DNA of 37,857 nucleotides from an uncultured Prevotellaceae bacterium (GCA_937891085.1 CALAEY010000014.1:1-37857), one strand, 5' to 3'. Positions 10,101 to 17,775 are shown, numbered from the stretch's first letter. Program-made: numbers and translations. The notes: a model not told the origin generated them from the sequence alone.

Positions 10101-10341
10101 CAAGCGCCAGCCACGCCTGTCGGCCGTGTGTGCCTACACCAAGGCATGGAATACCAAGATCATCCCTATCTTCCTCACGGTGGTCTCTACCATTCTGGGA
10201 TTTATCCCCTTCCTGATAGGCACCAGTCGTGAAGCTTTCTGGTTCCCTCTGGCAGCTGGCACCATCGGCGGACTGCTCATGTCGCTCGTGGGCATCTTCT
10301 TCTATCTCCCTGTCTTCTCTCTGAAGAAAAGGGCACTGTAA
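7189..10341 (+). CDS. Second RND-family efflux permease
   Basis: A second full-length RND subunit (1050 residues) in the same operon, translationally coupled to the channel gene by ATGA. Its TM1 (SSFTLIVAFVALSLIGLALLP) lacks the usual RP dipeptide of RND N-termini. The TM4 motif is LNLVIDNTIVMAD, again with one Asp, and the following His-Leu differs from the common EN. Porter domains lie near residues 35-330 and 560-855. TM7 is near 515-535. TM8-12 lie near 875-1040. It is clearly diverged from the first pump, so this is not a recent duplication. The two could form a mixed trimer, as MdtB and MdtC do, or each could use the shared adaptor and channel. Confidence 0.9.
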   Translation: MKHKLAISSFTLIVAFVALSLIGLALLPMLPVKLNPSRTLPSLTVSFSMPGNSSRVVETEVTSKLEGMLARVSGIEKVESVSDNGSGRITMQLDKHADIDMLRFEVSTIIRQTWPELPAGVSYPVISAQQTDDEAARPFLTYTINAPVDPYLIQQWAEMNMKPVLGQIDGVYRVDLSGATPQEWRLTYDNRQLAQHGISVGDVQAAIANHLGREFMGIVALERSDGDREWIRVAKTGGAEGLILKAIFVRTGQGELISLDKLLSVAHVQQAPNSYYRINGLNSVYMNLTAEESANQLRLASEVKEAMGRLEALLPVGYEVHTSYDATEYIQEELDKIYFRTGLTVLILLVFVALITLNRKYLFLIVCSLTVNICIALIFYYLFGLEIQIYSLAGITISLNLVIDNTIVMADHLMRKRNLQAFLSILAATLTTIGALVIIFFMDEKVRLNLQDFAAVVIINLAVSLLVALFFVPSLMEKIGLENRQKHHIHSWQHRWAVRLTSAYQWLIGKLVRYRVAACLLLVLAFGLPVFMLPEKAEGEGFWAEWYNKVFGSETYKQSVKPYVDTALGGTLRLFADKVRSSSYYSRGVGEVVLSVYATLPNGSTLEQMNTLIGKMEAYLSEFKEIRQFQTYIYSPYQARISIYFKKAYERGGFPYTLKSDIISKALTLGGGSWSVTGLQDQGFSNDVRETAGSMRVTMYGYNYDELYAQAERLKSKLLERRRIRDVLINSEYTFWKNDYSEFFLKLDKEAMAQEGISALQLFTAIRPLYTRNQHMGSIVVDNQSENLKLTSMQSEEYDVWALVNVPFQIGDRFYKLADFATLEKGQSPQEVAKEDQQYRLCVQYEYVGSSEQGRRLLKQDVEEMRQTLPMGYSIELDDSYYTFSSQNKGQYALLLLVIVIIIFITSILFNSLTQPLAIVFVIPISYIGVFLTFYLFNLSFDQGGFASFVLLCGITVNASIYIMNEYNKIRKRQPRLSAVCAYTKAWNTKIIPIFLTVVSTILGFIPFLIGTSREAFWFPLAAGTIGGLLMSLVGIFFYLPVFSLKKRAL

Positions 10342-10408
10342 GTCCTCCATTTTGCATAAAACATGAATTTTTTTCTCTCAAATCTTCTTAATATAACATA
10401 ATTTGCTA

Positions 10409-10416
10409 TATCTTTG
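10409..10416 (+). promoter_or_regulatory. -7 element of the pyruvate phosphate dikinase promoter
   Basis: TATCTTTG fits the Bacteroidetes -7 consensus. No convincing -33 TTTG is seen 19-21 bp upstream. The implied leader is about 70 nt and AT-rich just before the ATG at 10492. Confidence 0.6.
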
Positions 10417-10491
10417 CAGTTACGACTAGTGTTTTCTAAGCAATGGTCGCTATGAAAGTGGATATTTATAAACCTTAATATTAACTAATTT

Positions 10492-13266
10492 ATGAACGAC
10501 AAAAGAGTTTATACTTTTGGTAATGGACAGGCAGAAGGTCGCGCCGACATGCGCAATCTGCTGGGTGGTAAGGGCGCTAACTGCGCGGAGATGAACCTCA
10601 TCGGGGTTCCTGTACCTCCGGGCTTCACCATTACCACGGAAGTTTGTAATGAGTACTTCCAGAAGGGAAGAGATGAAGTAGTAGCTTTGCTGCAAGACGA
10701 TGTGATGAAGGCTGTGGCCCACATCGAAGGTCTGATGAACAGCAAGTTCGGTGATCCTAAGAATCCGTTGCTGGTTTCTGTACGCTCTGGTGCACGTGCC
10801 TCTATGCCAGGTATGATGGATACTATCCTGAACCTGGGTCTGAACGACAAGGTGGCCGAGGGTATGGTGAAGAAGACGGGCAACGAGCGCTTCGTGTACG
10901 ACAGCTACCGCCGCTTCGTGCAGATGTACGGTGATGTGGTGCTGGGTCTGAAGCCAGTGGACAAGACGGAAATCGACCCCTTCGAAGCTATTATAGAGAA
11001 GGTAAAGGAAGAGCGCGGCATCAAGCTCGACAACGAGATGAACGTAGATGAGCTCAAGAAGCTGGTGAAGCTCTTCAAGGAAGCTATCAAAAAGCGCACG
11101 GGCAAGACCTTCCCAGACGATCCTATCGAGCAGCTCTGGGGCGCTATCTGCGCTGTGTTCGACAGCTGGATGAACGAGCGTGCCATCCTCTACCGCAAGA
11201 TGGAGGGCATACCTTCTGAGTGGGGTACGGCAGTGAGCGTGATGGCTATGGTATTCGGTAACATGGGCAATACCTCTGCTACGGGTGTTTGCTTCAGCCG
11301 TGATGCCGCTACTGGTGAGAACCTCTTCAACGGTGAGTATCTGGTGAATGCACAGGGTGAAGACGTGGTGGCTGGTATCCGCACACCGCAGCAGATCACT
11401 CTGGTGGGCTCTCGCCGCTGGGCAAAGCTGCAGGGCATCAGCGAGGAAGAGCGTGCCAGCAAGTATCCTTCTATGGAGGAGTCTATGCCTGAGATCTACA
11501 AGCAGCTCTTCGAGATTCAGGAGAAGCTGGAGAATCACTATAAGGACATGCAGGATATGGAGTTCACCGTACAGGAGGGCAAGCTCTGGTTCCTCCAGAC
11601 ACGTAACGGTAAGCGCACGGGTACGGCCATGGTGAAGATTGCCATGGACCTCTGGCGTGAGGACATGATTGACGAGAAGACGGCCATCATGCGCTGCGAG
11701 CCTAACAAGCTGGACGAACTGCTGCACCCTGTATTCGACAAGCGTGCGCTGAAGCGTGCTAAGGTGCTCACACACGGTCTGCCTGCTTCTCCAGGTGCTG
11801 CCTGCGGTCACATCACATTCTTTGCTGACGATGCAGCCCGCGTACATGGTCTGGGCAAGCGCGTCATCTTGGTGCGCATCGAGACTTCTCCTGAGGATCT
11901 GGCTGGTATGGCTGTGGCTCAGGGTATCGTGACCTGCCGTGGTGGTATGACCAGCCACGCTGCCGTGGTGGCTCGTGGTATGGGTAAGTGCTGCGTCACG
12001 GGTGCAGGTGCCATGATTGTTGACTATAAGAACAAGACATTGACCATCGGCGACACAGTGCTGCATGAGGGTGACTATCTGTCACTGAATGGTAGCACGG
12101 GTGAGGTGTACGAGGGTCGTATCGATACAAAGGCTGCTGAGGTGAGCGGCGATTTCGCTGAACTGATGAACCTCTGCGACAAGTACAGCAAGCTGCACGT
12201 TCGTACCAACGCTGATACGCCTCGCGATGCTGCCGTGGCTCACAGCTTCGGCGCCGAGGGTATCGGTCTGTGCCGCACAGAGCACATGTTCTTCGAAGCT
12301 AAGAAGATTCGCGCTATGCGTGAGATGATTCTTTCAGAGACTAAGGAAGGCCGTGAGAAGGCACTGGAGAAGATCCTGCCTTACCAGATGATCGACTTCT
12401 ACGAGATTCTGAAGACGATGGACGACTGCCCAGTGAACATCCGTCTGCTCGATCCTCCATTGCATGAGTTCGTGCCTCACGATCTTGCTGGCCAGCAGGC
12501 TATGGCAGAAGATATGGGTGTCACTGTGCAGGAGATTCAGCAGCGTGTGGCTGCCTTGAATGAGAGCAACCCAATGCTTGGTCACCGTGGCTGCCGTCTG
12601 GGCAATACCTATCCAGAAATCACAGCCATGCAGACACGTGCCATCCTCGGTGCTGCCATCAAGCTGCGTAAGGAAGGCTACGACCCACGTCCTGAGATCA
12701 TGGTGCCTCTGATCGGCCTGGTCAACGAGTTCGACCTGCAGGAGAAGGTGATCCGCGAGACAGCTGAGCAGATGTTCAAGGAAGAGGGCATCCGCGTGCG
12801 CTTCCGCATCGGTACCATGATTGAGATTCCTCGTGCTGCCCTGACAGCCGACAAGATTGCTCAGCATGCCGAGTACTTCAGCTTTGGTACCAACGACCTT
12901 ACACAGATGACCTTTGGCTACAGCCGCGACGATATCGCCAGCTTCCTGCCTGTCTATCTGGAGAAGAAGATCTTGAGTGTAGACCCATTCCAGGTGCTCG
13001 ACCAGGAAGGTGTTGGCCAGCTCATCGACATGGCTGTGAAGAAGGGTCGTGCCACTCGTCCAGAGCTTATCTGCGGTATCTGCGGTGAGCACGGTGGTGA
13101 GCCAAGCTCTGTGAAGTTCTGCCACAAGGTAGGTCTCAACTACGTGAGCTGCTCTCCATTCCGCGTGCCTATCGCCCGTCTGGCTGCCGCCCAGGCTGCC
13201 GTTGAGGATGTGATAGCAGAGGAAGCCGAGAAGAAGGCCCGCAAGCTGCATCCTGCCGAGGCATAA
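10492..13266 (+). CDS. ppdK: Pyruvate, phosphate dikinase
   Basis: Cytosolic enzyme interconverting pyruvate + ATP + phosphate with PEP + AMP + pyrophosphate. In anaerobes it usually serves glycolysis or the PEP node. The N-terminal ATP-grasp nucleotide-binding domain (about residues 1-370) contains GGKGANCAEM near 20 and SVRSGARASMPGMMDT near 95. The phosphohistidine domain has GGMTSHAAVVARGMGK near 483-498, with the swivelling His in TSH. The C-terminal TIM-barrel PEP-binding domain has the CGEHGGEP and SCSPFRVPIARLAAAQA signatures near 864-905. At 924 residues it is slightly longer than the common 870-890. It is a single-gene unit with its own promoter and terminator. Codon use is strongly biased (CGT/CTG/AAG-rich), consistent with high expression. 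Confidence 0.97.
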   Translation: MNDKRVYTFGNGQAEGRADMRNLLGGKGANCAEMNLIGVPVPPGFTITTEVCNEYFQKGRDEVVALLQDDVMKAVAHIEGLMNSKFGDPKNPLLVSVRSGARASMPGMMDTILNLGLNDKVAEGMVKKTGNERFVYDSYRRFVQMYGDVVLGLKPVDKTEIDPFEAIIEKVKEERGIKLDNEMNVDELKKLVKLFKEAIKKRTGKTFPDDPIEQLWGAICAVFDSWMNERAILYRKMEGIPSEWGTAVSVMAMVFGNMGNTSATGVCFSRDAATGENLFNGEYLVNAQGEDVVAGIRTPQQITLVGSRRWAKLQGISEEERASKYPSMEESMPEIYKQLFEIQEKLENHYKDMQDMEFTVQEGKLWFLQTRNGKRTGTAMVKIAMDLWREDMIDEKTAIMRCEPNKLDELLHPVFDKRALKRAKVLTHGLPASPGAACGHITFFADDAARVHGLGKRVILVRIETSPEDLAGMAVAQGIVTCRGGMTSHAAVVARGMGKCCVTGAGAMIVDYKNKTLTIGDTVLHEGDYLSLNGSTGEVYEGRIDTKAAEVSGDFAELMNLCDKYSKLHVRTNADTPRDAAVAHSFGAEGIGLCRTEHMFFEAKKIRAMREMILSETKEGREKALEKILPYQMIDFYEILKTMDDCPVNIRLLDPPLHEFVPHDLAGQQAMAEDMGVTVQEIQQRVAALNESNPMLGHRGCRLGNTYPEITAMQTRAILGAAIKLRKEGYDPRPEIMVPLIGLVNEFDLQEKVIRETAEQMFKEEGIRVRFRIGTMIEIPRAALTADKIAQHAEYFSFGTNDLTQMTFGYSRDDIASFLPVYLEKKILSVDPFQVLDQEGVGQLIDMAVKKGRATRPELICGICGEHGGEPSSVKFCHKVGLNYVSCSPFRVPIARLAAAQAAVEDVIAEEAEKKARKLHPAEA

Positions 13267-13301
13267 TAACTACGAGATTTAGTTTTTACAATAATTGATG
13301 A

Positions 13302-13336
13302 AAAAAGGGCTGCACATTCCGTGCGGCCCTTTTGAT
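13302..13336. terminator. Bidirectional intrinsic terminator
   Basis: A stem pairs AAAAGGGCTGCAC (left) with GTGCGGCCCTTTT (right) with one mismatch around a short ATTCC loop, and carries A-tract and T-tract ends on both strands. It ends ppdK on the plus strand and the DUF5675 gene on the minus strand. Confidence 0.88.
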
Positions 13337-13340
13337 TTTA

Positions 13341-13408
13341 TGACATTGTGACATTGTGACAATTAACCGATTAACCGTGTAACCGTGTAACCATGTAACC
13401 GATTAACC
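13341..13408 (-). repeat. TGTCACAA and GGTTACAC tandem arrays (8-bp words)
   Basis: Read on the minus strand, six 8-bp units of the GGTTACAC/GGTTAATC type are followed by three TGTCACAA-type units and then the terminator. The C-terminal residues of the DUF5675 protein (RLHGYTVTRLIG) and its stop codon lie inside the array. Bases 13366-13400 are an exact inverted copy of 28685-28719. Confidence 0.85.
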
Positions 13409-13821
13409 TTTGCCGATCTCACTTCGCACCAGATGCGCTCTTCTTTCTCGTTGGCATACATGATGGCATTCATCACTTTCTCCATCGCTTCATGGCTTTT
13501 CAGCACCAGTCCGCGTATGGTGTTATATCCCACCAAGATGCACCCTTTGGTATGGGCAGGGGCATTGCCTGTGTGTATCATGATGTCACTGAAGTGCGGC
13601 ACGTCTTTCAGATAAGGCATTTTCCTTCCGAACTTCGGACTGCGCTTCACCTCTACTTGGTAGCGACCTTCTGGAATGGCGGTCTTGCCCATCACTTTCT
13701 GTTCCTTCTCCCAGTCTATGCAGTGTGGTTCCAGCGTATTGCATATCCACCTTCCGTTGGCATACAGGCTACCTATCGTATAGTCTGCCTTCATCACTTC
13801 TCTTACTACTATGATAAGCAT
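13363..13821 (-). CDS. DUF5675 family protein
   Basis: Small soluble protein of the DUF5675 family, which is common in phage and mobile regions of Bacteroidetes and has no firmly known activity. The core runs from TIGSLYANGRWICNTLEP (about residues 15-32) through GKTAIPEGRYQVEVKRSPKFGRKMP to IHTGNAPAHTKGCILVG (about 91-107), all family-typical. A conserved His, an Asn and a Cys in the last block suggest a catalytic centre, but this is inference. The start MLIIVVREVMK fits the family. The last dozen residues are encoded by the GGTTACAC array. It is first inward from the terminator in a minus-strand block with the DUF3987 gene. In related elements an amidase often sits in this place. Confidence 0.8.
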   Translation of the reverse strand: MLIIVVREVMKADYTIGSLYANGRWICNTLEPHCIDWEKEQKVMGKTAIPEGRYQVEVKRSPKFGRKMPYLKDVPHFSDIMIHTGNAPAHTKGCILVGYNTIRGLVLKSHEAMEKVMNAIMYANEKEERIWCEVRSAKVNRLHGYTVTRLIG

Positions 13822-13887
13822 ATTGAATTATGAATTATGAATTATGAATTATGTTTAACGTTTAATGTTTAACGTTTAACGTTTACC
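13822..13887. repeat. GAATTAT and GTTTAAC tandem arrays (7-bp words)
   Basis: Two adjoining period-7 arrays: four GAATTAT units, then about five GTTTAAC units. The DUF3987 gene ends inside the second array (TVNVKR then stop). Confidence 0.85.
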
Positions 13888-16256
13888 GTTTTCCTATACT
13901 TTCCATCTCCCAGGTCCTCTATCATGTGCTGCTGTCTCCAGCGCCAGACGACCGTCTTCTGCGGACTCCTATAGTTGGCTTTCGCCCGCAGTTCTGCCAG
14001 GTCTTCTGTGGTGAATACCTCTGGCAGCAGACTGAACAGGGCGGGGTAGAATTCTTGAACCTTTTGCGCCTGCTCATATTCTTCCAGCATCAGGCGGTTC
14101 ATCTCACTGCCGAAGAGCTGCAGCTGCTGTTGCAGCGTGTAGTCGGCCACCCAGCGGCAGAAGTCCAGCACAGCATCGGTCTCTTTGCCGTCACTTACCA
14201 GCATAGCCAGCAGGCCAGCGCGGAAGCCTATCACGGCTGCACGTCTACGGAAGATGTCCAGGGCAGGATTCTCCTGCGTCTCCAGATACTCCAGTCGGCG
14301 TGCCTCCAACCACTCCCAGATCACCTGTTTAACGTAGGGGATGTCAAACTCCTGCGCTTCGGTGATGGCCATCAGACTTTTGGCCGTCTTTCTCACACCC
14401 TCGGTCTCTTCTTCCGACAGATGGCCGAAGACGGGCAGCTGAGCGCCCAGCATGTCGGGCAGTTGGGCGAAGCACACACGGCTCACCAGTCCACCTTCCA
14501 CGTCGTTGTAGTAGCGTCGCACGGCGACTGGCGTACCGCAGATCAGCTGATTATAATAGACTCGCACCATGGCGCTCCATGTGTTTTCCGACATGTAGTC
14601 CTGCCCTGCCATTGAGTTGTCGAATGCCTGACGCATGATGTCGTCTTTCTGGCTCCATGCCCCGCTCTTGCGCCCTTTCGACAGCGTATCTATCTCCTCG
14701 GCGTAGGTGAACAGATGCGCTCCCTGTGCGCAGTCCAGACGCTTGAACAGCATGGCGTTGCTGATGGTGGCAGGCACTATGCGTATCTTCGCCCGTGGGT
14801 CTTCTGGCTGCTGCTTGGAGTTGCGTTTGGCCCTGCGTTCCTCCAGATACTTGCGCTCTTTTTCACGTTCCAGACAGTCCTGTCGTTGTAGCGGATGCAT
14901 CAGCAGATCCACCAGTGCACGGGTGCAGCTCTTTCCGCTTGCCTGTGGTGCCACGATGCAGGTGAGGAATGAGGGCGAATGCAGTGCCCCGTCGAAGTAG
15001 CGAGCACGGGCATGGGTGGCCAGTGTGCCCAGCAGGGGGAGTGCGGCTATCAGTATGGCTGGGCGGTAAGCCACGGGGTAGTCTTTCGTGATCAGTGAGA
15101 GTAGGGGAGGCAGCTCAGTGGGCAGCGGAGGTTGTGGCCTGAGCACATTACTCTTATTCCGCCCTCGCGTTGCATCCAGCTCCTTACGGAATACGATGCG
15201 CTCTATCAGTGCCGGATAGCCTCTTCGCAGTCGGTCGGCCTTCAGGGCCGATGCCACCGTGCTGCTCACCTCCTGTTCGGGCAAGTCCCAGCGAGGCACC
15301 ACCTGCATCAACCTACTGTGGTCGAATTCGCAGATATAGCGCAGGTCCAGCACAAGATTATACAGCGTATTGTTCCGGATGCCATCCATCGGCCTGCCGT
15401 CTATCCCCTTCGCCTTCAGCCATTGCGCGATGATGTCAGAGTAGTTTAATCCATTGAACATTGAACATTGAGCATTGAACATTGGGGCTGCGCCTTCCTC
15501 TTCCGCAGGCCCATTCTTCATTCTCCCTTCCCCATTCTTCATTCTTAATTCTTCATTCTTCATTTTCCCTACTTCATTCTTCATTCCCCCTTCCCCATTC
15601 TTCATTCTTAATTCTTCATTCTTCATTTTTAACCCTTCTTCATTCTTCATTGAAAAAAGCGTTTCTTCGTCCAAGTACAGCACATAGCTTTCTGGCACTG
15701 CAAACGAGATGCGAGCCAGATCCTTGGTGCAGCCATCCCACTGCGTGAATCCCAGCTCATGCGCCAGCCATGCCTGCGCCTCCTCCAGCGACATCCCAGC
15801 TGGAATCTGCCCCACGAACCTCAGTCCGCGTGTCGAAGGAGTGACGTGCACCAACCCAATCTTTGCATCTTTGCATTTTTGTATCTTTGCATCGTCGAGC
15901 CACGCCCGTGGCTCGGCCAAGTCGTCCACGTCCAGCATCACCAGTCCGCTCGTCTCTGCTTGCTTATTGCTGCGTCTGCCACCCGTGAAGTGTGCTTGGA
16001 AGCAGAAGGCAGGGAGGTGCTTCTTCAGCTGCGCCACCTGCTCCCACAGGCCTCGTTCCTGCTGTTCCAGCTCCGCCAGTCGGGCTTCATCATCCGTCTC
16101 AGCCATCAGCATTTCCAGCGGTTCTATCTGCGTCTTCACCAACTGGGCTATCTGCCCGCACGTCTGCTGCACCACAGGCTGTGCCATCGTCTGGTGCAGC
16201 AGCTCTGGCGTGCAGGGCAGGGGAGCGGCGTTGAACTTACTTACAACATCGAACAT
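13869..16256 (-). CDS. VirE N-terminal / DUF3987 domain protein (primase- and ATPase-like, mobile-element type)
   Basis: Large protein typical of Bacteroidales mobile and plastic regions. It probably handles DNA in replication or transfer of an element. The N-terminal VirE-N (BT4734-like) domain spans about residues 1-200 (PCTPELLHQTM; SGLVMLDVDDL). A primase-C-like helical segment lies near 275-345. The DUF3987 region near 370-730 has a P-loop-like APQASGKSCTRALVDLL near 433-449 and an acidic TYAEEIDTLS about 90 residues further on. Two stretches are translated from tandem arrays: residues about 121-132 (DAKIQKCKDAKIG) and about 202-268 (MKNEELRMKNGEG repeats, then GPAEEEGAAPMFNAQCSMFNG). 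The C-terminus TVNVKR is also array-encoded. Removal of the inserts would restore normal family spacing. Its start overlaps the upstream gene by 16 bases. Confidence 0.85.
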   Translation of the reverse strand: MFDVVSKFNAAPLPCTPELLHQTMAQPVVQQTCGQIAQLVKTQIEPLEMLMAETDDEARLAELEQQERGLWEQVAQLKKHLPAFCFQAHFTGGRRSNKQAETSGLVMLDVDDLAEPRAWLDDAKIQKCKDAKIGLVHVTPSTRGLRFVGQIPAGMSLEEAQAWLAHELGFTQWDGCTKDLARISFAVPESYVLYLDEETLFSMKNEEGLKMKNEELRMKNGEGGMKNEVGKMKNEELRMKNGEGRMKNGPAEEEGAAPMFNAQCSMFNGLNYSDIIAQWLKAKGIDGRPMDGIRNNTLYNLVLDLRYICEFDHSRLMQVVPRWDLPEQEVSSTVASALKADRLRRGYPALIERIVFRKELDATRGRNKSNVLRPQPPLPTELPPLLSLITKDYPVAYRPAILIAALPLLGTLATHARARYFDGALHSPSFLTCIVAPQASGKSCTRALVDLLMHPLQRQDCLEREKERKYLEERRAKRNSKQQPEDPRAKIRIVPATISNAMLFKRLDCAQGAHLFTYAEEIDTLSKGRKSGAWSQKDDIMRQAFDNSMAGQDYMSENTWSAMVRVYYNQLICGTPVAVRRYYNDVEGGLVSRVCFAQLPDMLGAQLPVFGHLSEEETEGVRKTAKSLMAITEAQEFDIPYVKQVIWEWLEARRLEYLETQENPALDIFRRRAAVIGFRAGLLAMLVSDGKETDAVLDFCRWVADYTLQQQLQLFGSEMNRLMLEEYEQAQKVQEFYPALFSLLPEVFTTEDLAELRAKANYRSPQKTVVWRWRQQHMIEDLGDGKYRKTVNVKR
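15452..15651. repeat. In-frame composite of CATTGAA and CATTCTT tandem arrays
   Basis: Five CATTGAA-type units (15452-15485), a GC-rich core with GGGCTGCGC and CGCAGGCCC half-sites (15483-15512), then about 20 CATTCTT-type 7-bp units with CTTCCCC variants. The whole 200 bp is translated as part of the DUF3987 protein without breaking the frame. Confidence 0.85.
15860..15893. repeat. TTTGCATC tandem array inside the VirE-N domain
   Basis: Four 8-bp units (TTTGCATC, TTTGCATT, TTTGTATC, TTTGCATC) encode DAKIQKCKDAKIG on the minus strand, inside the VirE-N domain of the DUF3987 protein. The same word forms arrays at 16663 and, inverted, at 4116. Confidence 0.8.
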
Positions 16257-16648
16257 GCCTGTTCCTCCTTCTTTTTCATGATCTCCTTCAGAGCGTTTTC
16301 CAGAGCCTCGTCAAGCAAGTCCTCTGCTGCCAACTGCTCCAGCTCTATGCCCAGCTTCACATGTACGATGAAGTTGCGCGTACTCATCTCTATGCGCAAG
16401 CCACCGTTTTGGAAGATGGTCTCCACCTGCGGAGCCATCGGCATGCGGCTCAGCGACTGCATGGGCACAAACAGCAGGTCGCCGTTCTCCCTGTAGTTCA
16501 TGTTTCCCTTTCTGCTCATGCCTTTGGCAAACACCTTCTCACCCTCATGGTTTGCCCAGTTCTCGAAGGTCACCACACCCTCATTAGTGACGGTTATTTC
16601 ACCGCTCAGGCTCACCTGTGTAGCCCTCAGTTTCATCTTATCGCTCAT
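16241..16648 (-). CDS. Small hypothetical protein next to the DUF3987 gene
   Basis: A 135-residue protein I do not recognise. It opens with basic and polar residues (MSDKMKLRATQVSLSGEITV) predicted as beta strands up to about residue 90, including a GDLLFVPMQSL turn. It ends in an acidic then Lys-rich helix (ALKEIMKKKEEQACSML). There is no signal peptide or membrane helix. It overlaps the DUF3987 start by 16 bases, so the two are coupled. Its length, charge pattern and beta-then-helix layout resemble the 149-residue neighbour upstream (16706-17155): both have a strand-rich central segment near INFxVxxxxxI/MxxxMSFxG and then ELAE/AAED-type helices, so distant paralogy is possible. Confidence 0.7.
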   Translation of the reverse strand: MSDKMKLRATQVSLSGEITVTNEGVVTFENWANHEGEKVFAKGMSRKGNMNYRENGDLLFVPMQSLSRMPMAPQVETIFQNGGLRIEMSTRNFIVHVKLGIELEQLAAEDLLDEALENALKEIMKKKEEQACSML

Positions 16649-16662
16649 AATTCTTTGAATCT

Positions 16663-16703
16663 TTCAATTTTTGCATCTTTGCATTTTTGCATTTTTGCAT
16701 CTT
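16663..16703. repeat. TTTGCATC/TTTGCATT tandem array
   Basis: Four to five 8-bp units fill the gap between two minus-strand genes, preceded by two degenerate TTGAATCT/TTCAATTT units. Confidence 0.85.
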
Positions 16704-16728
16704 ATTCATTGCAACCGCAATGAATAAG
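16701..16728 (-). terminator. Perfect 12-bp hairpin over a stop codon
   Basis: CTTATTCATTGC (16701-16712) and GCAATGAATAAG (16717-16728) pair perfectly around a 4-base loop and cover the stop codon of the gene at 16706. No proper U-tract follows on the minus strand, so it may be an mRNA-stabilising or partial-termination hairpin rather than a full terminator. Confidence 0.5.
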
Positions 16729-17155
16729 CCTTTTCCTTCATCCACCAGCAAATGTCCTCGGCAGCATCCTCTAGCTCCTCGGCCAGCTCCTCGGCCGACC
16801 TCCCGTGGAAACTCATCGCCATCTGGATTTGCATCTGCTTAGCTCCCAGAGTCAGTTCCATGTCACCCTCGTGGTTCATCACCTTGCGCTTGCCGTCACG
16901 CCAGGGCATCATCCATTGCAGCCGTTCTTCGCTCAGTTGCTCCGCCTCTGCCAGCTTGCCAGCCCTCAGCCAAGCGGCCAGCTCGGCCATCTCGCCCGCC
17001 GCCTGTTCAGCCGCCCTCAGCATTCCGAAGTTCATGGGGAAGCGAAACCTCACCCTGATTCCCACACTGCATGTCTCCAGCGTGGTCCAGTAGGCTGCCC
17101 ACACTGTTTGGATGTCCATTTGCCCAGCCTTGTGCATTCTTTTCTCTTTTTTCAT
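16706..17155 (-). CDS. Hypothetical protein, alpha-helical C-terminus
   Basis: A 149-residue protein of unknown role, probably first in the minus-strand operon with the 135-residue and DUF3987 genes. The N-terminal part (residues about 10-50) looks beta-rich with GIRVRFRFPMNFG. A helical stretch with Ala/Glu repeats (RAAEQAAGEMAELAAWLRAGKLAEAEQLSEERLQW) follows, then strands (DMELTLGAKQMQIQMAMSF) and a final acidic helix ELAEELEDAAEDICWWM. It may start at the Met at 17155 or at the Met five codons later. There is no signal peptide. A good promoter lies 90 bases upstream. Confidence 0.7.
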   Translation of the reverse strand: MKKEKRMHKAGQMDIQTVWAAYWTTLETCSVGIRVRFRFPMNFGMLRAAEQAAGEMAELAAWLRAGKLAEAEQLSEERLQWMMPWRDGKRKVMNHEGDMELTLGAKQMQIQMAMSFHGRSAEELAEELEDAAEDICWWMKEKAYSLRLQ

Positions 17156-17244
17156 GTCAGTAGTTTATTAAAGAGATTCTTCCTTGAGGCTGTCGGGGGC
17201 ATCACTCCGCGGTTCATGTGCCCCCGTGTCTCTCAAAGACGGTG

Positions 17245-17276
17245 CAAAGTTAGACCTACATTCTTCGGTGTGCAAC
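17245..17276 (-). promoter_or_regulatory. Promoter of the minus-strand DUF3987 operon
   Basis: On the minus strand GTTG (17273-17276) is followed after 20 bp by TAACTTTG (17245-17252), a full match to the Bacteroidetes promoter pattern. Predicted start near 17238. Confidence 0.7.
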
Positions 17277-17309
17277 TTTTTAGACTGAAACCATAGCTGT
17301 TAAAAAGTC

Positions 17310-17681
17310 TTAAATCCAATTAGATAACGCATCGTTTATATAGCTTTCCAGCGAATAAAATTTTATGCCTAAGTTCCCATGCTCAGCATGACACAGGTAG
17401 CGGAAGAACACGTTTTTAGGCACACGCAGCACCTTCCCCCGTAGTAGGAAGAGGGCCGTTTCGCGGTAGATCTGTTGCTTCTTGAACCCCCGTGAGAAGT
17501 CGAAGTCCAGTCGGCAGATCAGTCGGTTGTTTCGTGGCAGTTCCCCGAGCAGAGGTCGCAGGGCCTCTATCCATAGGTCGAAGTCGTTAAAGTATTTAGG
17601 GTTGATGAGGTTGATAAGCGGAGTCTCAGCCTTGAAAGGCTCCAGCCGTCTCTGTCGGCGGCGTTGTTTCTGGTTGGTCAT
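17310..17681 (-). CDS. Hypothetical small basic protein
   Basis: A 123-residue protein I cannot assign. The N-terminus is strongly basic (MTNQKQRRRQRRLEPFKAE), as in nucleic-acid-binding or ribosome-associated proteins. A globular body follows with FNDFDLWIEALRPLLGELPRNNRLICRLDFDFSRGFKKQQIYRETALFLLRGKVLRVPKNVFFRYL. There are no membrane helices. It is a separate transcription unit from the downstream operon, which has its own promoter, and it has a long leader (about 250 nt) containing a 9-bp inverted repeat. Its position among mobile-element genes suggests an element accessory or regulatory protein. Confidence 0.6.
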   Translation of the reverse strand: MTNQKQRRRQRRLEPFKAETPLINLINPKYFNDFDLWIEALRPLLGELPRNNRLICRLDFDFSRGFKKQQIYRETALFLLRGKVLRVPKNVFFRYLCHAEHGNLGIKFYSLESYINDALSNWI

Positions 17682-17736
17682 CAGCAGCGGTTGCTGCCTG
17701 CATCATTCCTTCTTTTTCGATGCACAGAATCAGTAG

Positions 17737-17775
17737 TTTCAAACGTCAGTTCGTTTCATAACTCTCCGTTTGAAA
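17737..17775 (-). promoter_or_regulatory. 9-bp inverted repeat in the leader of the 17310-17681 gene
   Basis: TTTCAAACG (17737-17745) and CGTTTGAAA (17767-17775) are exact inverted copies, 21 bases apart, about 55 bases upstream of the ATG. They could form a leader hairpin or be an operator. A third partial copy (CGTTT) lies in the loop. Confidence 0.5.

Noticed and set aside
10450..12066. 538-codon open frame on the minus strand across ppdK
   Set aside because: Product is His/Leu/Thr-rich with no recognisable domain; it arises from the strong codon bias of ppdK.
15452..15651. Possible CRISPR array
   Set aside because: Units are 7-8 bp, contiguous and without unique spacers, and no cas genes are present.
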